A stretch of DNA of 64,000 nt from an uncultured Gemella sp. (lineage in GTDB: Bacteria > Bacillota > Bacilli > Staphylococcales > Gemellaceae): positions 8,789 to 72,788 of the forward strand of contig CALHQV010000132.1 in NCBI GenBank assembly GCA_938038035.1. The letters run 5' to 3'. A program made the position numbers and the translations under genes. Positions 35,470-43,910 of the stretch are shown here, piece by piece; the stretch's first letter is position 1, and each line of letters opens with the position of its first letter. Below the pieces are notes generated by a model. That model was given only the letters and a program-made list of their open reading frames with translations. It was not told the DNA's origin and searched no databases.

Positions 35470-37866
35470 ATGACTGAACAAATTGAAACAGTCTATAACG
35501 AAAACGATATACGGTTAATTGGTGCGACCGCCTTTAATCCGTTTAGTGAATACACTTCATCGTCACGTGGTCAAATGCAGGCAAATGCCATTTCACAACA
35601 CTATGTGATTAGTGGGTGTAAGCCGAATATGATTCAAACTGGTGCGGATATAGAGTACGGTAGATTCTCTAATTCCATTACCACACCCCATAACATGGTA
35701 GTATTTTCGATTGTAAACCGTTATATTCCGTCCCAACATAACGGCATTCAATTGAATCCACAACAGATTGTTATATACCAAACATTCGATGAAGGTTCTC
35801 GTCCATTATTTGGTATTATTGACATTAATCGTTTTAGTTCATCACATCCTAAGTTTGGTTTTGAATATAAACCAACTGAAGAAGCACAAAATATCCGTGT
35901 CGGTAACAGTATTCCAAAAGGAACAGTATTATACGATACACCTGCAAAAGATAAACATGGTTTGTATTCACCAGGTATTGATTTAAATACTTTGTATTCT
36001 TCTTTAGAAGGTACGATTGAAGACTCGATTCTGATTGCCAAAGATGTTGCACCATTACTTAAAACTAAAACATTTACCACACGTGTATTTGAATTAGGTG
36101 AAAAAGAATTCCCATTGAATTTGTATGGTGATGATGACAACTATAAAGTCATGCCAGATATCGGTGAATACTGTATTCCTACAGGTCAAGCCTATTCTGG
36201 TATTGTCATGGCAAAACGTGAATATCGTCCTGACCTTTTGCCTATCATGTTTACGAAGAAATCTACACGGATTTTTGATTCAGTGACAGACGTACCACTA
36301 GATGGTAATGGTCAAGAAGCTCGTGTAATTGATATCATTGTATACAAACAACCTAAAACCAATACAGCAGTAGCACCTAAAGTCATGGAACAATTAGATA
36401 AGTATGCAAATGCTTATCGTGATTTTTGCGAACGTATTGTTAATGAATATCGTAAAATCATGGCTAAGACCAATGGTAATGCAGAGTTTACAGATGACTT
36501 TGATCAATTGATTAAACACTGTATGGCTATTACCAATGAACCAACAAGTGATGAACGTACTCGTAATGTACCTATCCAGAAAGTTTCAAACTTCAATCGT
36601 AAGTTAGATGACATTACCATTATCGTAACAACCGAGTATACTAAAGAAGTAGGCCCAGGTTTTAAAATCACAGGCTTGCATGGTAACAAAGGTGTAATCG
36701 CCGATGTGGTGACAGTAGAACCCTCTCAAATGCCTTACGATCCTATTACAGGTATTCGTGCAGATATTTGTATTGGTGTAAACTCTACCTTTAACCGAAT
36801 GAACCAAGGTCAAACTTACGAGGTTAGCTTAAAAGCTGCCATGTTGGAATTGAAACAATGGGTATGTAATACAGTTAATCTAAATGAGTCTACGCCTAAT
36901 CTACGTGATAAAGTGATTCGATTACCACGTGATGTACTTGAACCTATCTTTGCACGTCTGGAAAGATTTTACGAAATCTGTTCAAACAAACATTACGATT
37001 TCTATAAATCAATGTCCTTCCAAGAAAAGACAGTAGATTTGTACCACATGATTCACGAGACACCAATTATCTGGATGCCTCATGGTAATAATCGTCGTAT
37101 GTTACATGTATTTAAAGCATTAAAAGAAGAAGGTTTCTTATCAGACCCAAACTGCTTAAGATTCTGGAATCCTTACAAACAATGTTTTGAAGATACTGCA
37201 ACACCACAGCGTATTGGTCCACAATACTATATCTGTCTTGAAAAGATTGGTGATGATGCCGCAGCAGTATCCACAGCAGCAACACAACCTAATGGTATTA
37301 TTGTCCCATTAACCTCTAAAGATAAGACTACTCAACAAATCCGTAAACAGGCTACTAAATTCCCAGGTGAGTCTGAAGGTCGTTTGTTAGTAGGTAGTGG
37401 TCCTTCTGGTTTAGCAGCAGTCCTACATGACCGTTCTAATAACCCAGAAACTGTTGATAAAATCTTAACAACGATTTATACGACAGACAGACCAACAGAT
37501 ATCGACGATGTCATTAATCCTAATGAGATTAATATTGGTGCAAATAGACCATTACAAATTCTTCGACATTTTATCCAAACAAATGGTACGAAGATGGTGT
37601 ATGCTGAATTTGACCCAAGTCAACAAGTATTGTCTAAAATCGATCCTATTACAGGTGCAATCTGTATGGAAATTGATGAGAGTGAAGATGAACAGCCTAA
37701 AGTTAAGACTGGTAGAAATCAGAACAATCAACAAAACGATGACGATGATAAAGAAGTAGACTTAGATGGACCATCGGATGAATCATCAGACAATCCAGAT
37801 GAGCAAGATGTGCAATATGAATCTGGTTCTAATGATGAGGAAAACAACGACAACGACAATGACTAA
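35470..37866 (+). CDS. RNA polymerase beta, C-terminal part
   Basis: This is the C-terminal half of the beta subunit of the phage multisubunit RNA polymerase. The hallmark is FKITGLHGNKGVIADVVTVE: Lys399 and Lys407 match the active-centre lysines of the cellular GDKMAGRHGNKGV segment. It is followed by MPYDPITGIRADICIGVNST and NRMNQGQ, which match the conserved beta sequence down to its link with beta-prime. The last 60 residues are an Asp/Glu/Asn-rich acidic tail with no cellular equivalent. The ATG follows AAAAGGAAACC. The N-terminal half of beta (phiKZ gp123-like) is not in the window. By order this is the gp71-73 counterpart. Confidence 0.92.
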   Translation: MTEQIETVYNENDIRLIGATAFNPFSEYTSSSRGQMQANAISQHYVISGCKPNMIQTGADIEYGRFSNSITTPHNMVVFSIVNRYIPSQHNGIQLNPQQIVIYQTFDEGSRPLFGIIDINRFSSSHPKFGFEYKPTEEAQNIRVGNSIPKGTVLYDTPAKDKHGLYSPGIDLNTLYSSLEGTIEDSILIAKDVAPLLKTKTFTTRVFELGEKEFPLNLYGDDDNYKVMPDIGEYCIPTGQAYSGIVMAKREYRPDLLPIMFTKKSTRIFDSVTDVPLDGNGQEARVIDIIVYKQPKTNTAVAPKVMEQLDKYANAYRDFCERIVNEYRKIMAKTNGNAEFTDDFDQLIKHCMAITNEPTSDERTRNVPIQKVSNFNRKLDDITIIVTTEYTKEVGPGFKITGLHGNKGVIADVVTVEPSQMPYDPITGIRADICIGVNSTFNRMNQGQTYEVSLKAAMLELKQWVCNTVNLNESTPNLRDKVIRLPRDVLEPIFARLERFYEICSNKHYDFYKSMSFQEKTVDLYHMIHETPIIWMPHGNNRRMLHVFKALKEEGFLSDPNCLRFWNPYKQCFEDTATPQRIGPQYYICLEKIGDDAAAVSTAATQPNGIIVPLTSKDKTTQQIRKQATKFPGESEGRLLVGSGPSGLAAVLHDRSNNPETVDKILTTIYTTDRPTDIDDVINPNEINIGANRPLQILRHFIQTNGTKMVYAEFDPSQQVLSKIDPITGAICMEIDESEDEQPKVKTGRNQNNQQNDDDDKEVDLDGPSDESSDNPDEQDVQYESGSNDEENNDNDND

Positions 37867-37875
37867 AAAATGAAT

Positions 37876-37924
37876 AATAGGTCTGATATATACTATTAAT
37901 ATGTTGGACCTATTGTTTTATAAA
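37876..37924 (+). terminator. Weak hairpin between beta-C and beta-prime-C
   Basis: AATAGGTC pairs with GACCTATT around a long AT-rich loop and is followed by GTTTTATAAAGG, which includes the next ribosome binding site. It may attenuate read-through. Confidence 0.4.
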
Positions 37925-37934
37925 GGAAAACAAC

Positions 37935-40025
37935 ATGCAATTAGCTGCAAGGAAAATACTAGATGCAAGTCCTATCGATGTATTGGAGAACTTTGTCGGT
38001 AAGTTTAAACTACAGTTTGACGACGGTGAAGTAATCGATACAACAGGGACACAAGTTGCAATCTCACGATACGGATGGGAAATCATTAAAAAGTTTCCCA
38101 ATGTCCCAATCACTAAAGAGCATTTTATTTCATCTTACATGAAAGACGAACTCTCTTTTACACCTACGTCGTTTCGTTTATTTCTTTCTAAGATTGTAAA
38201 CAGTGTATTTGATATCTATCCAATGGATACCAATGAGAAAGCATGGGCTTTGCAATCTGAAGTATGGGAAGAATACATGAGGGCATTTAACGATATCTTT
38301 AATGATGTACAAATTCATCGTGCAAAATACCATATGTCGATGAATATTGAAGACATCTTAGATATCGAATTTGACCCTGAGATTATTAAGATTAAGAAGG
38401 ATTATCCAGTTAATGCAAATACGGTAAAAGATCCACATTACATTGCCAGTATTTATAAGCGCAAACAAAAGGTAATGACTTCAGAAAAACACAAGTACAA
38501 TAACATTTCCATCATGATGCGTTCAAGTGTGATTAAGATTCCACAATTGATGCAATGTTTTGGCCCCCGTGGTTCTGTGACAGATATTAACTCTGATATC
38601 TTTAACGAACCTATTCAGGATGGTTATATGGACGGCTTCCACAGAATGTACGATAGATTAATTGAATCACGTACAGCAGCAATGTCTCTGAATAATCAAT
38701 CTGCTCCATTGAAGTTTACAGAGTATTTTTCTCGACGTGTACAATTCATTGGCATGGAATTGAGAAATCTACACTTTGGTGACTGTGGTTCTGAATATTA
38801 TTTTGAATTCCAGGTACGAGACAATCGAGATGGCTATGTGATTTCAGATTTGGAATTCCTAGAAGGTATGTATTATGTTGCTGAAGAAGTAGAAGTAAAC
38901 GGTAAATTAGAACCTATCTTAAAACCTATTAAGAAAACAGACCACCATTTAATTGGTAAACGAATTAAAGTAAGAACCATCTTTGGTTGTCAGCATTCTG
39001 ACCCACAAGGTGTATGTTCTACTTGTTTTGGTCAAGCGTCCCGCAGTGTACCAAAATATCGTAATGTAGGACACTTTGCCATTATTTCGTTTACACAAAT
39101 TATCACGCAGTTGGTATTGTCTACAAAACACCATACTTCATCAGCTATTGGTGCTTTGATTGAATTGACTGACCATGTACAGAAATTCATGAAGTTAATG
39201 AAAGACGGTTTAGCTACTGGTCTGAAAGACGATATCAAGAAGAACTTTACTTCTATTAGGTTGGTCATTTCCGAAGAAGCTATTGATGGTATTTCAGATA
39301 TCAGTAATGTACGTGATGTAGGTGTATTGTCAGCAAGACGTACTTCACACATCAATCGTATTAAACTTTTGTTTACTGCAAAGGATGGTTCTGTAACTGA
39401 AGAAATTGTCGATGTTGTTCCTATTACAGATGTAGGTTATCTGTCTATGGAAACACTGAAGTACATGAAAGACAATGGTTGGACAATTACAGATGATGGT
39501 ATGGTAGAAATTGAGATGATTGATTTTGATACCAATCGACCTATTGTTGAAATCACTCCTAAACAATCCGATATGTATAAATATGCAAAAGGATTGGAAA
39601 AGATGATTAAGTCTTCAGTTAAGGAAATCAAACAACGTGCTGTATCAGTAACACCTGAGATGTTCTTAATGGAGTTATCAGATGCAGTAAATAGTAAGTT
39701 AGGAATCAATCTATCCATTCTTCAGGTATTAGCATATACTATGTTAGGTACGGATATTGTGAATAAAGACTTCTCACTACCTAAGCCACACACAGGTCAC
39801 GGCGTGGGTACGATGGACCAATTGATTTGGGGTCGTAGCTTATCTGGTGCTCTTTCTTATGAAAAACAAGGTAGAACACTGGCAAGTCCTAATTCCTATA
39901 TCTATACCAATAGGTCAGATTGTCCTATGGATGAATTCTTTGTTCCAGAACAAATGAACTTAGAATACTTTAATCTATTAGAGCAACCTGAATATACCTA
40001 TAGTGATTTAATAAATAAACGTTAA
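37935..40025 (+). CDS. RNA polymerase beta-prime, C-terminal part
   Basis: This is the C-terminal half of beta-prime. Residues about 245-275 (ESRTAAMSLNNQSAPLKFTE, then YFSRRVQFIG) fit the bridge-helix/trigger-loop region, as does the following HFGDCGSEYYF. A Cys352-x8-Cys361-x2-Cys364 group, with a further Cys at the DCG, matches the second zinc site before the conserved HFAIISFTQIITQLVLSTKH segment, the equivalent of the cellular [20 protein letters not shown] run. The ATG follows AAAGGAAAAC. In the window this half follows beta-C directly, whereas the catalytic half lies 12.6 kb upstream. It is the likely gp74 counterpart. Confidence 0.88.
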   Translation: MQLAARKILDASPIDVLENFVGKFKLQFDDGEVIDTTGTQVAISRYGWEIIKKFPNVPITKEHFISSYMKDELSFTPTSFRLFLSKIVNSVFDIYPMDTNEKAWALQSEVWEEYMRAFNDIFNDVQIHRAKYHMSMNIEDILDIEFDPEIIKIKKDYPVNANTVKDPHYIASIYKRKQKVMTSEKHKYNNISIMMRSSVIKIPQLMQCFGPRGSVTDINSDIFNEPIQDGYMDGFHRMYDRLIESRTAAMSLNNQSAPLKFTEYFSRRVQFIGMELRNLHFGDCGSEYYFEFQVRDNRDGYVISDLEFLEGMYYVAEEVEVNGKLEPILKPIKKTDHHLIGKRIKVRTIFGCQHSDPQGVCSTCFGQASRSVPKYRNVGHFAIISFTQIITQLVLSTKHHTSSAIGALIELTDHVQKFMKLMKDGLATGLKDDIKKNFTSIRLVISEEAIDGISDISNVRDVGVLSARRTSHINRIKLLFTAKDGSVTEEIVDVVPITDVGYLSMETLKYMKDNGWTITDDGMVEIEMIDFDTNRPIVEITPKQSDMYKYAKGLEKMIKSSVKEIKQRAVSVTPEMFLMELSDAVNSKLGINLSILQVLAYTMLGTDIVNKDFSLPKPHTGHGVGTMDQLIWGRSLSGALSYEKQGRTLASPNSYIYTNRSDCPMDEFFVPEQMNLEYFNLLEQPEYTYSDLINKR

Positions 40026-40030
40026 GATAA

Positions 40031-40058
40031 CACCACCCCTTCCTCCATAGGGGTGGTG
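40031..40058 (+). terminator. GC-rich hairpin
   Basis: CACCACCCC pairs with GGGGTGGTG around a 10-base loop, 28 bp before the helicase ATG. It could end the polymerase transcript or regulate helicase expression. Confidence 0.7.
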
Positions 40059-40085
40059 GTTATACACCCTTATGGAGAATAACAC

Positions 40086-41651
40086 ATGACAGCAATGAAG
40101 ATTGAAGTCTATCCATTACAGGTTATTATATATCCTCGTAATCAGGATGACAATAACCAAGTTCGCGCATTTGCAAGAAACTACTTGCGCTGGAGCGAAT
40201 ATTACGATAAAAGACAAAGAAAGAAAGTGCGTGTGCCCATGGCTGGGTATGTATTTTTTACTAACGATAGACGTGAAGTAAGAATCATGCGTACTATGTT
40301 AAATGATTTAATTGGTCACTTGAAAATGTTCCGGTATAAAGAAGGAATAGATTTTCAATTGGAGTATAAAGATATTGACAATATTGTGGATGATTACTAT
40401 CCTACTATTAAAGAAGGATGGTCTCCACGTGGCGAACAGCAAGACGTGATTGATTTTTTGTTAGGTTTTGATTCAGGTTGTGTATTAGGACACCTGCAAA
40501 CAGGACAAGGTAAAAGTCTTATTTCAATGTTTGTTATTGAAAAGATGGAAGAAAGATTTGTCGGTATCATGAGGCCACAATACTTAGGTAAAAACCAAGA
40601 CAGTGGTTGGATTAAAGACTTTTATAAGACTTACGATATTGATTTAAAGAAAGATTTAATCCGTATTCAAGGTTCAGATGAATTGAAATCATTTATCAAT
40701 ATTTGTTTAGCAGAAAATAGAAACCCTTATAAAGCTGTTTTGATTTCTTCTAAGACTCTAATGAATTTTATTAAATATTACGAGGAATATAGTTTAGAAG
40801 AATTTAAAGACTTAGGGTTTAACTGTACACCACAGGAATTTCCAAAACTATTAGGTGTAAATGATTTAGTAATTGACGAGGCTCATTTTGACCATCACTT
40901 AAACTGTAAGTTTGTTTCTTATTTAGGTGCTAAAAGAGTATTTGGTTTATCAGCCACACCAGTGGCAGATGATAAATTTGTAGACAGAATGTCAAAACTA
41001 CTCTTTCCAATAGAAAGACGTTATGTACAAAAAGTACATGTATCTTATATTCAACCATTAGCATTTAAGTATAAACTAGGTAGTTTAAATGGTATTCGTA
41101 CCGAAGGTTTTAGAGGATATTCTCAAACTGCTTTTGAGAAATCACTCATGAAAAAGAAAACATTATTGAAGCAATATTATAACATGATTGTTTCAATTAT
41201 TGAAGACATTCATTTTCCTAAATACGAAATTAATCCAAATTTTAAATTACTGATTACAGTAGGTACGATTAAGATGGCAAAAGACTTATCTAAGTATCTA
41301 GCTGAATTATACCCTAATAAGAAAGTAACCAGTTACGTTGAAGATGATACAGTAGATAACTTATATACGAGTGATATTTGTGTATCTACAGTATTAGGGG
41401 CAGGTACTGGACACGATATTCCAGAACTGGCTACCGTTATCATGACTAATGCTATTAACTCTACACAAACTAATCTACAGATTGCCGGTCGTTTACGTAA
41501 ACTACCAGAAGATGTAGAGCATAGTTTCGTTTATTTAGTCTGTGATAATATTCCATCCCACCGTAATTATGATATAGCCAAAAGAACCCGTATCTTTAAA
41601 GGCAAAATGCACCCTGTGAAAGATATAAGTTATGACAACATTTTAACATAA
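40086..41651 (+). CDS. SF2 helicase (UvsW-like)
   Basis: This 521-aa DNA or RNA helicase shows motif I TGQGKS (residues 139-144), motif II DEAH (264-267), motif III GLSATP (about 287-292) and motif VI QIAGRLRK (about 472-479). The N-terminal 110 residues are an accessory domain, as in phage UvsW-type enzymes. UvsW-like helicases unwind branched or R-loop intermediates and act in recombination-dependent replication. In phiKZ, a helicase (gp75) follows the RNA polymerase genes in the same way. The ATG follows ATGGAGAATAAC. Its stop codon overlaps the start of the two-hairpin RNA element. Confidence 0.88.
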   Translation: MTAMKIEVYPLQVIIYPRNQDDNNQVRAFARNYLRWSEYYDKRQRKKVRVPMAGYVFFTNDRREVRIMRTMLNDLIGHLKMFRYKEGIDFQLEYKDIDNIVDDYYPTIKEGWSPRGEQQDVIDFLLGFDSGCVLGHLQTGQGKSLISMFVIEKMEERFVGIMRPQYLGKNQDSGWIKDFYKTYDIDLKKDLIRIQGSDELKSFINICLAENRNPYKAVLISSKTLMNFIKYYEEYSLEEFKDLGFNCTPQEFPKLLGVNDLVIDEAHFDHHLNCKFVSYLGAKRVFGLSATPVADDKFVDRMSKLLFPIERRYVQKVHVSYIQPLAFKYKLGSLNGIRTEGFRGYSQTAFEKSLMKKKTLLKQYYNMIVSIIEDIHFPKYEINPNFKLLITVGTIKMAKDLSKYLAELYPNKKVTSYVEDDTVDNLYTSDICVSTVLGAGTGHDIPELATVIMTNAINSTQTNLQIAGRLRKLPEDVEHSFVYLVCDNIPSHRNYDIAKRTRIFKGKMHPVKDISYDNILT

Positions 41652-41744
41652 CTTACGATACGAAGTATCTAAGTCGCCTTTCAGGTAACTTATGATACTT
41701 TGTGTCTAAGTCGTCTGAATTATAGAATAGTTCAGGTAACTTAC
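41651..41744 (+). ncRNA. Repeated two-hairpin RNA element, tandem copies 2a and 2b
   Basis: Copy 2a has hairpin A ACTTA-C-GATAC, loop GAA, GTATC-TAAGT (41651-41673), then CG and hairpin B CCT/AGG (41676-41685). Copy 2b has ACTTA-T-GATAC, loop TTT, GTGTC-TAAGT (41688-41710) and hairpin B CTGAATTAT/ATAGTTCAG. It ends in another TAACTTAC. Compared with copy 1 (GGTGT/ACACC), paired positions change together. The pair sits between the helicase stop and the ATG of the 160-aa gene. Confidence 0.75.
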
Positions 41745-41766
41745 ATCTAACCAAGGGAATCGACAA

Positions 41767-42249
41767 ATGTTACTTACTCAAAAAACTATAGGGAAATTTA
41801 AAGTGAAACAACCTAAAAAAGAAATTCCAGTTTTTCGCAATATTGATAAACGTATCTCTCCTACAATTGATATGCTATACCAAATTAGTGAAAATGGTGA
41901 ACTTTTTGTGACCGGTAAATCTTACCGTGGAAACAAAATGCCTTATGATAAACAAATCCGTATTTATGTTTACCATAGTCTAGCAATGACACCTATTCCT
42001 ATTCGTACTTCATTTAAGCATTTTAATTCAGTGGTAGATATTTACGAAGACCATGAAAAAGGTATTGAGTTTACAGATATCTATATTGCACGTAGTAATA
42101 CCTATGTCGATTATATGGCAATGGGCAAAATGATTGGTGTTTGTGCAAAACAAATTAACCAGATTTTGAAAATCAACAATTGCTCTAACCAAAGAATTAA
42201 AGATACAGTTTCTGTATTAGTAGACAAATTACAAAAAGCACTTCGATAA
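41767..42249 (+). CDS. 160-aa protein with possible C-terminal HTH
   Basis: The family is not certain. The ATG follows AAGGGAATCG. The N-terminal 110 residues are basic and beta-rich. Residues about 115-160 (MAMGKMIGVCAKQINQILKI onward) have the spacing of a helix-turn-helix, similar in outline to the HTH of the H1-like protein at 9.08 kb. The gene lies between the tandem two-hairpin elements (5') and a degenerate copy (3'). This makes autoregulation through these RNAs, or regulation of them, an attractive but untested idea. Confidence 0.72.
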   Translation: MLLTQKTIGKFKVKQPKKEIPVFRNIDKRISPTIDMLYQISENGELFVTGKSYRGNKMPYDKQIRIYVYHSLAMTPIPIRTSFKHFNSVVDIYEDHEKGIEFTDIYIARSNTYVDYMAMGKMIGVCAKQINQILKINNCSNQRIKDTVSVLVDKLQKALR

Positions 42250-42259
42250 AAAGACTATA

Positions 42260-42290
42260 CTACTAGACTACCTATTGGGTAGTCTAGTAG
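42260..42290 (+). terminator. 13-bp hairpin terminator
   Basis: CTACTAGACTACC pairs with GGTAGTCTAGTAG. It ends the 160-aa transcript. The stem begins within a TATACTA sequence, which is probably coincidental. Confidence 0.75.
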
Positions 42291-42310
42291 TAATAGCATT
42301 ATGTTTATTT

Positions 42311-42353
42311 TTAGTGTTTTATACCTAAGTCGCCTAAATTATAACATAATTTA
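42311..42353 (+). ncRNA. Repeated two-hairpin RNA element, degenerate copy 3
   Basis: TTAGTGT, loop TTT, ATACCTAA forms hairpin A with the bulged C on the other side. It is followed by the conserved GTCGCC and hairpin B TAAATTAT/ATAATTTA (42335-42353). The CTAAGTCGCCT core is exact. Confidence 0.55.
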
Positions 42354-42375
42354 AACACATATTATTTAAGTGGTA

Positions 42376-42404
42376 ATAGAGAAAGAGTTAAACTCTTTCT
42401 CTAT
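42376..42404. terminator. Near-perfect hairpin in gene-free stretch
   Basis: ATAGAGAAAGAGTT is followed one base later by its exact complement AACTCTTTCTCTAT. No gene lies between this hairpin and its neighbours, so it may end a small RNA. Confidence 0.55.
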
Positions 42405-42426
42405 TTAATTTTATCAATAACATAAA

Positions 42427-42478
42427 ACGACAATCCTCTACTCCTGTTGTAGCAGGAGTAGAGGGTTATACATGTCGT
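42427..42478 (+). other. Nested hairpin upstream of a 50-aa gene
   Basis: CCTCTACTCCTG 42435-42446 pairs with CAGGAGTAGAGG 42453-42464, and an outer stem ACGACA/TGTCGT (42427-42432 with 42473-42478) encloses it. It sits 20 bp before the ATG of the 50-aa gene and could be a terminator or a leader structure. Confidence 0.5.
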
Positions 42479-42496
42479 AGAAAGGATGTAATATAA

Positions 42497-42649
42497 ATGG
42501 ATTCAAGTTATCAGATTCAAGTACTTCAAATTAAGAAGATGCTTGGTGAAATAACCCAAGAAGAAAATGAGTGGTTAGAATCAGCTTTAGCTGCCGAAAA
42601 CCAAACATTAGATTCTTGGGCTAACAACAATTATTACCGACCACACTAA
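42497..42649 (+). CDS. Small acidic protein, 50 aa
   Basis: The frame ATG-TAA encodes 50 residues after AAAGGATGTAATATAA. It is acidic and helical (ITQEENEWLESALAAENQTL) with no membrane segment. A strong terminator directly after the gene and a hairpin before it suggest a genuine independent unit. The long spacing from ribosome binding site to ATG lowers certainty. Its function is unknown; phage micro-proteins of this type often bind and inhibit host enzymes. Confidence 0.6.
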   Translation: MDSSYQIQVLQIKKMLGEITQEENEWLESALAAENQTLDSWANNNYYRPH

Positions 42650-42674
42650 AAGTAATGATTGTTATCACAAATGC

Positions 42675-42714
42675 AAAGAAAGACAGTGTTACTAGCATTG
42701 TCTTTCTTTTTTCC
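42675..42714 (+). terminator. Rho-independent terminator
   Basis: AAAGAAAGACA 42675-42685 pairs with TGTCTTTCTTT 42699-42709, followed by TTTCC. Confidence 0.8.
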
Positions 42715-42792
42715 TTTCATAGTAAAGGAGTTAAAGAATTAATTAATATTAAATTGATAATTGTCTCTTAATCTTTTATAAAGGAAACTAAC

Positions 42793-43059
42793 ATGAGTAA
42801 TTATACTTTAGAAAATTTCGTATTAACTGACGTAGAAAAAGAATACGTTAAAATGTACGATGGGTTTGATTTCTGGTACGCTTATACTGACGACAGTAGC
42901 GTGTATCGTGAAGCTGAAAAACGACATCTTGAATTACAAGAACAAGGTGATGAAATGATTGCTGATAAATCTCGTTTGAAGTTTATCAATGAGAATACAC
43001 GTAATCTTCTTCGCAAGTTGGAAAACCAGTTGAAAGACCAAGAAAAAGATAAACAATAA
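42793..43059 (+). CDS. Unknown 88-aa acidic protein
   Basis: The family is not recognised. The ATG follows AAAGGAAACTAAC. The protein is acidic, with an aromatic centre (YDGFDFWYAYTDD). Its C-terminal helix (about residues 45-88) is charged and may form a coiled coil. It is a one-gene unit ending in a strong terminator. Confidence 0.75.
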   Translation: MSNYTLENFVLTDVEKEYVKMYDGFDFWYAYTDDSSVYREAEKRHLELQEQGDEMIADKSRLKFINENTRNLLRKLENQLKDQEKDKQ

Positions 43060-43067
43060 ATACAGAT

Positions 43068-43104
43068 AATAGACTAGGATATTATTACCCTAGTCTATTT
43101 TTTT
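43068..43104 (+). terminator. Terminator with stem AATAGACTAGG
   Basis: AATAGACTAGG 43068-43078 pairs with CCTAGTCTATT 43089-43099 and runs into T7. The same stem sequence ends the next gene at 43871. Confidence 0.85.
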
Positions 43105-43122
43105 AGTCTAATATATTTTATT

Positions 43123-43170
43123 TTATTTCAAACCTATACTACTATAGTGGAAAGAGAGGAAACTTTCCAC
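43123..43170 (+). promoter_or_regulatory. Promoter-hairpin leader module, copy 3
   Basis: TTATTTCAAACCTATACTAC is followed by the hairpin GTGGAAAG 43147-43154 with CTTTCCAC 43163-43170. From TTTCAAAC through TTAATTCTTT and the AAGGAGTATTACTATG start, this leader is nearly the same as the one at 58.99 kb. Confidence 0.72.
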
Positions 43171-43203
43171 TTTAATTCTTTTAACAATTTAAGGAGTATT
43201 ACT

Positions 43204-43857
43204 ATGGCTATCAAATTTAATTTTAATTACACTGAAGAAATGTTTAAAAATCTTAACGTAGAAGTGGACCGTCAAAAATGGTTTCAAAAACGTTATGGCG
43301 GTAAACATACTTCCATCTTCAATTCTGATTCTGAACATCAATTGATGAGAAACTACCATATCCAAGGCGCATACCTTGCTGACAAAGACAAGGTAATTAT
43401 TAAGCATTTAAACCCTACACTCAAAGCATTCTTTGCACTGTGTAGTATTTTCTCTAAACAATTACGTCATCAATTTAAAGCAATGTTAGATGTAGATAAG
43501 AACATTCTCCCACACGAATTACTCCATGTGATTCAATTCCGTAACTTTTATCTAGACGGACGTACCATCCGTGAAGTTAATACAGAATTAGGTGGGTTGT
43601 ATTTTGCTACACCAGAAAAACAAAAACTACTGGAAAAACTCGAACAAGTGCAATACGAAGCCGAAATCGATGCTTACTGCTTTGATGTCGTTCGTTTAGG
43701 TGTAGGTACTACAGACGATATTGCTAACGTACTAGCAACAATGTACCCAGTAGCTTTGAAAGTCTGCAAAGACACTGCTGAAATTAAAGCAGATGCAGAT
43801 GAGCGTTTAGAGTACATTCGTGAAAACTTCCATATGTTCAAACCTATTATGGGTTAA
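43204..43857 (+). CDS. Small zinc metallopeptidase-like protein
   Basis: The start at 43204 follows AAGGAGTATTACT; an ATG at 43147 would overlap the leader hairpin. The 217-aa product has HELLH (His104, Glu105, His108) and, about 45 residues on, YEAEIDAY (Glu152, Glu154, Asp156). This fits the HExxH...E pattern of gluzincin peptidases. There is no signal peptide, so it would act in the host cytoplasm or be packaged. It forms a single-gene cassette with its own promoter module and two related terminators. A target cannot be named; an early function against host proteins is a reasonable guess. Confidence 0.72.
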   Translation: MAIKFNFNYTEEMFKNLNVEVDRQKWFQKRYGGKHTSIFNSDSEHQLMRNYHIQGAYLADKDKVIIKHLNPTLKAFFALCSIFSKQLRHQFKAMLDVDKNILPHELLHVIQFRNFYLDGRTIREVNTELGGLYFATPEKQKLLEKLEQVQYEAEIDAYCFDVVRLGVGTTDDIANVLATMYPVALKVCKDTAEIKADADERLEYIRENFHMFKPIMG

Positions 43858-43870
43858 CATAAGGAAAGTA

Positions 43871-43910
43871 AATAGACTAGGGAGAACATCCCCTAGTCTA
43901 TTTTTTTTAG
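43871..43910. terminator. Bidirectional terminator with stem AATAGACTAGGG
   Basis: AATAGACTAGGG pairs with CCCTAGTCTATT and runs into T8. It separates the convergent metallopeptidase and DNA polymerase genes. Confidence 0.85.

Noticed and set aside
43147..43203. Earlier start for the metallopeptidase
   Set aside because: It would begin in the leader hairpin; the ATG at 43204 follows AAGGAG.
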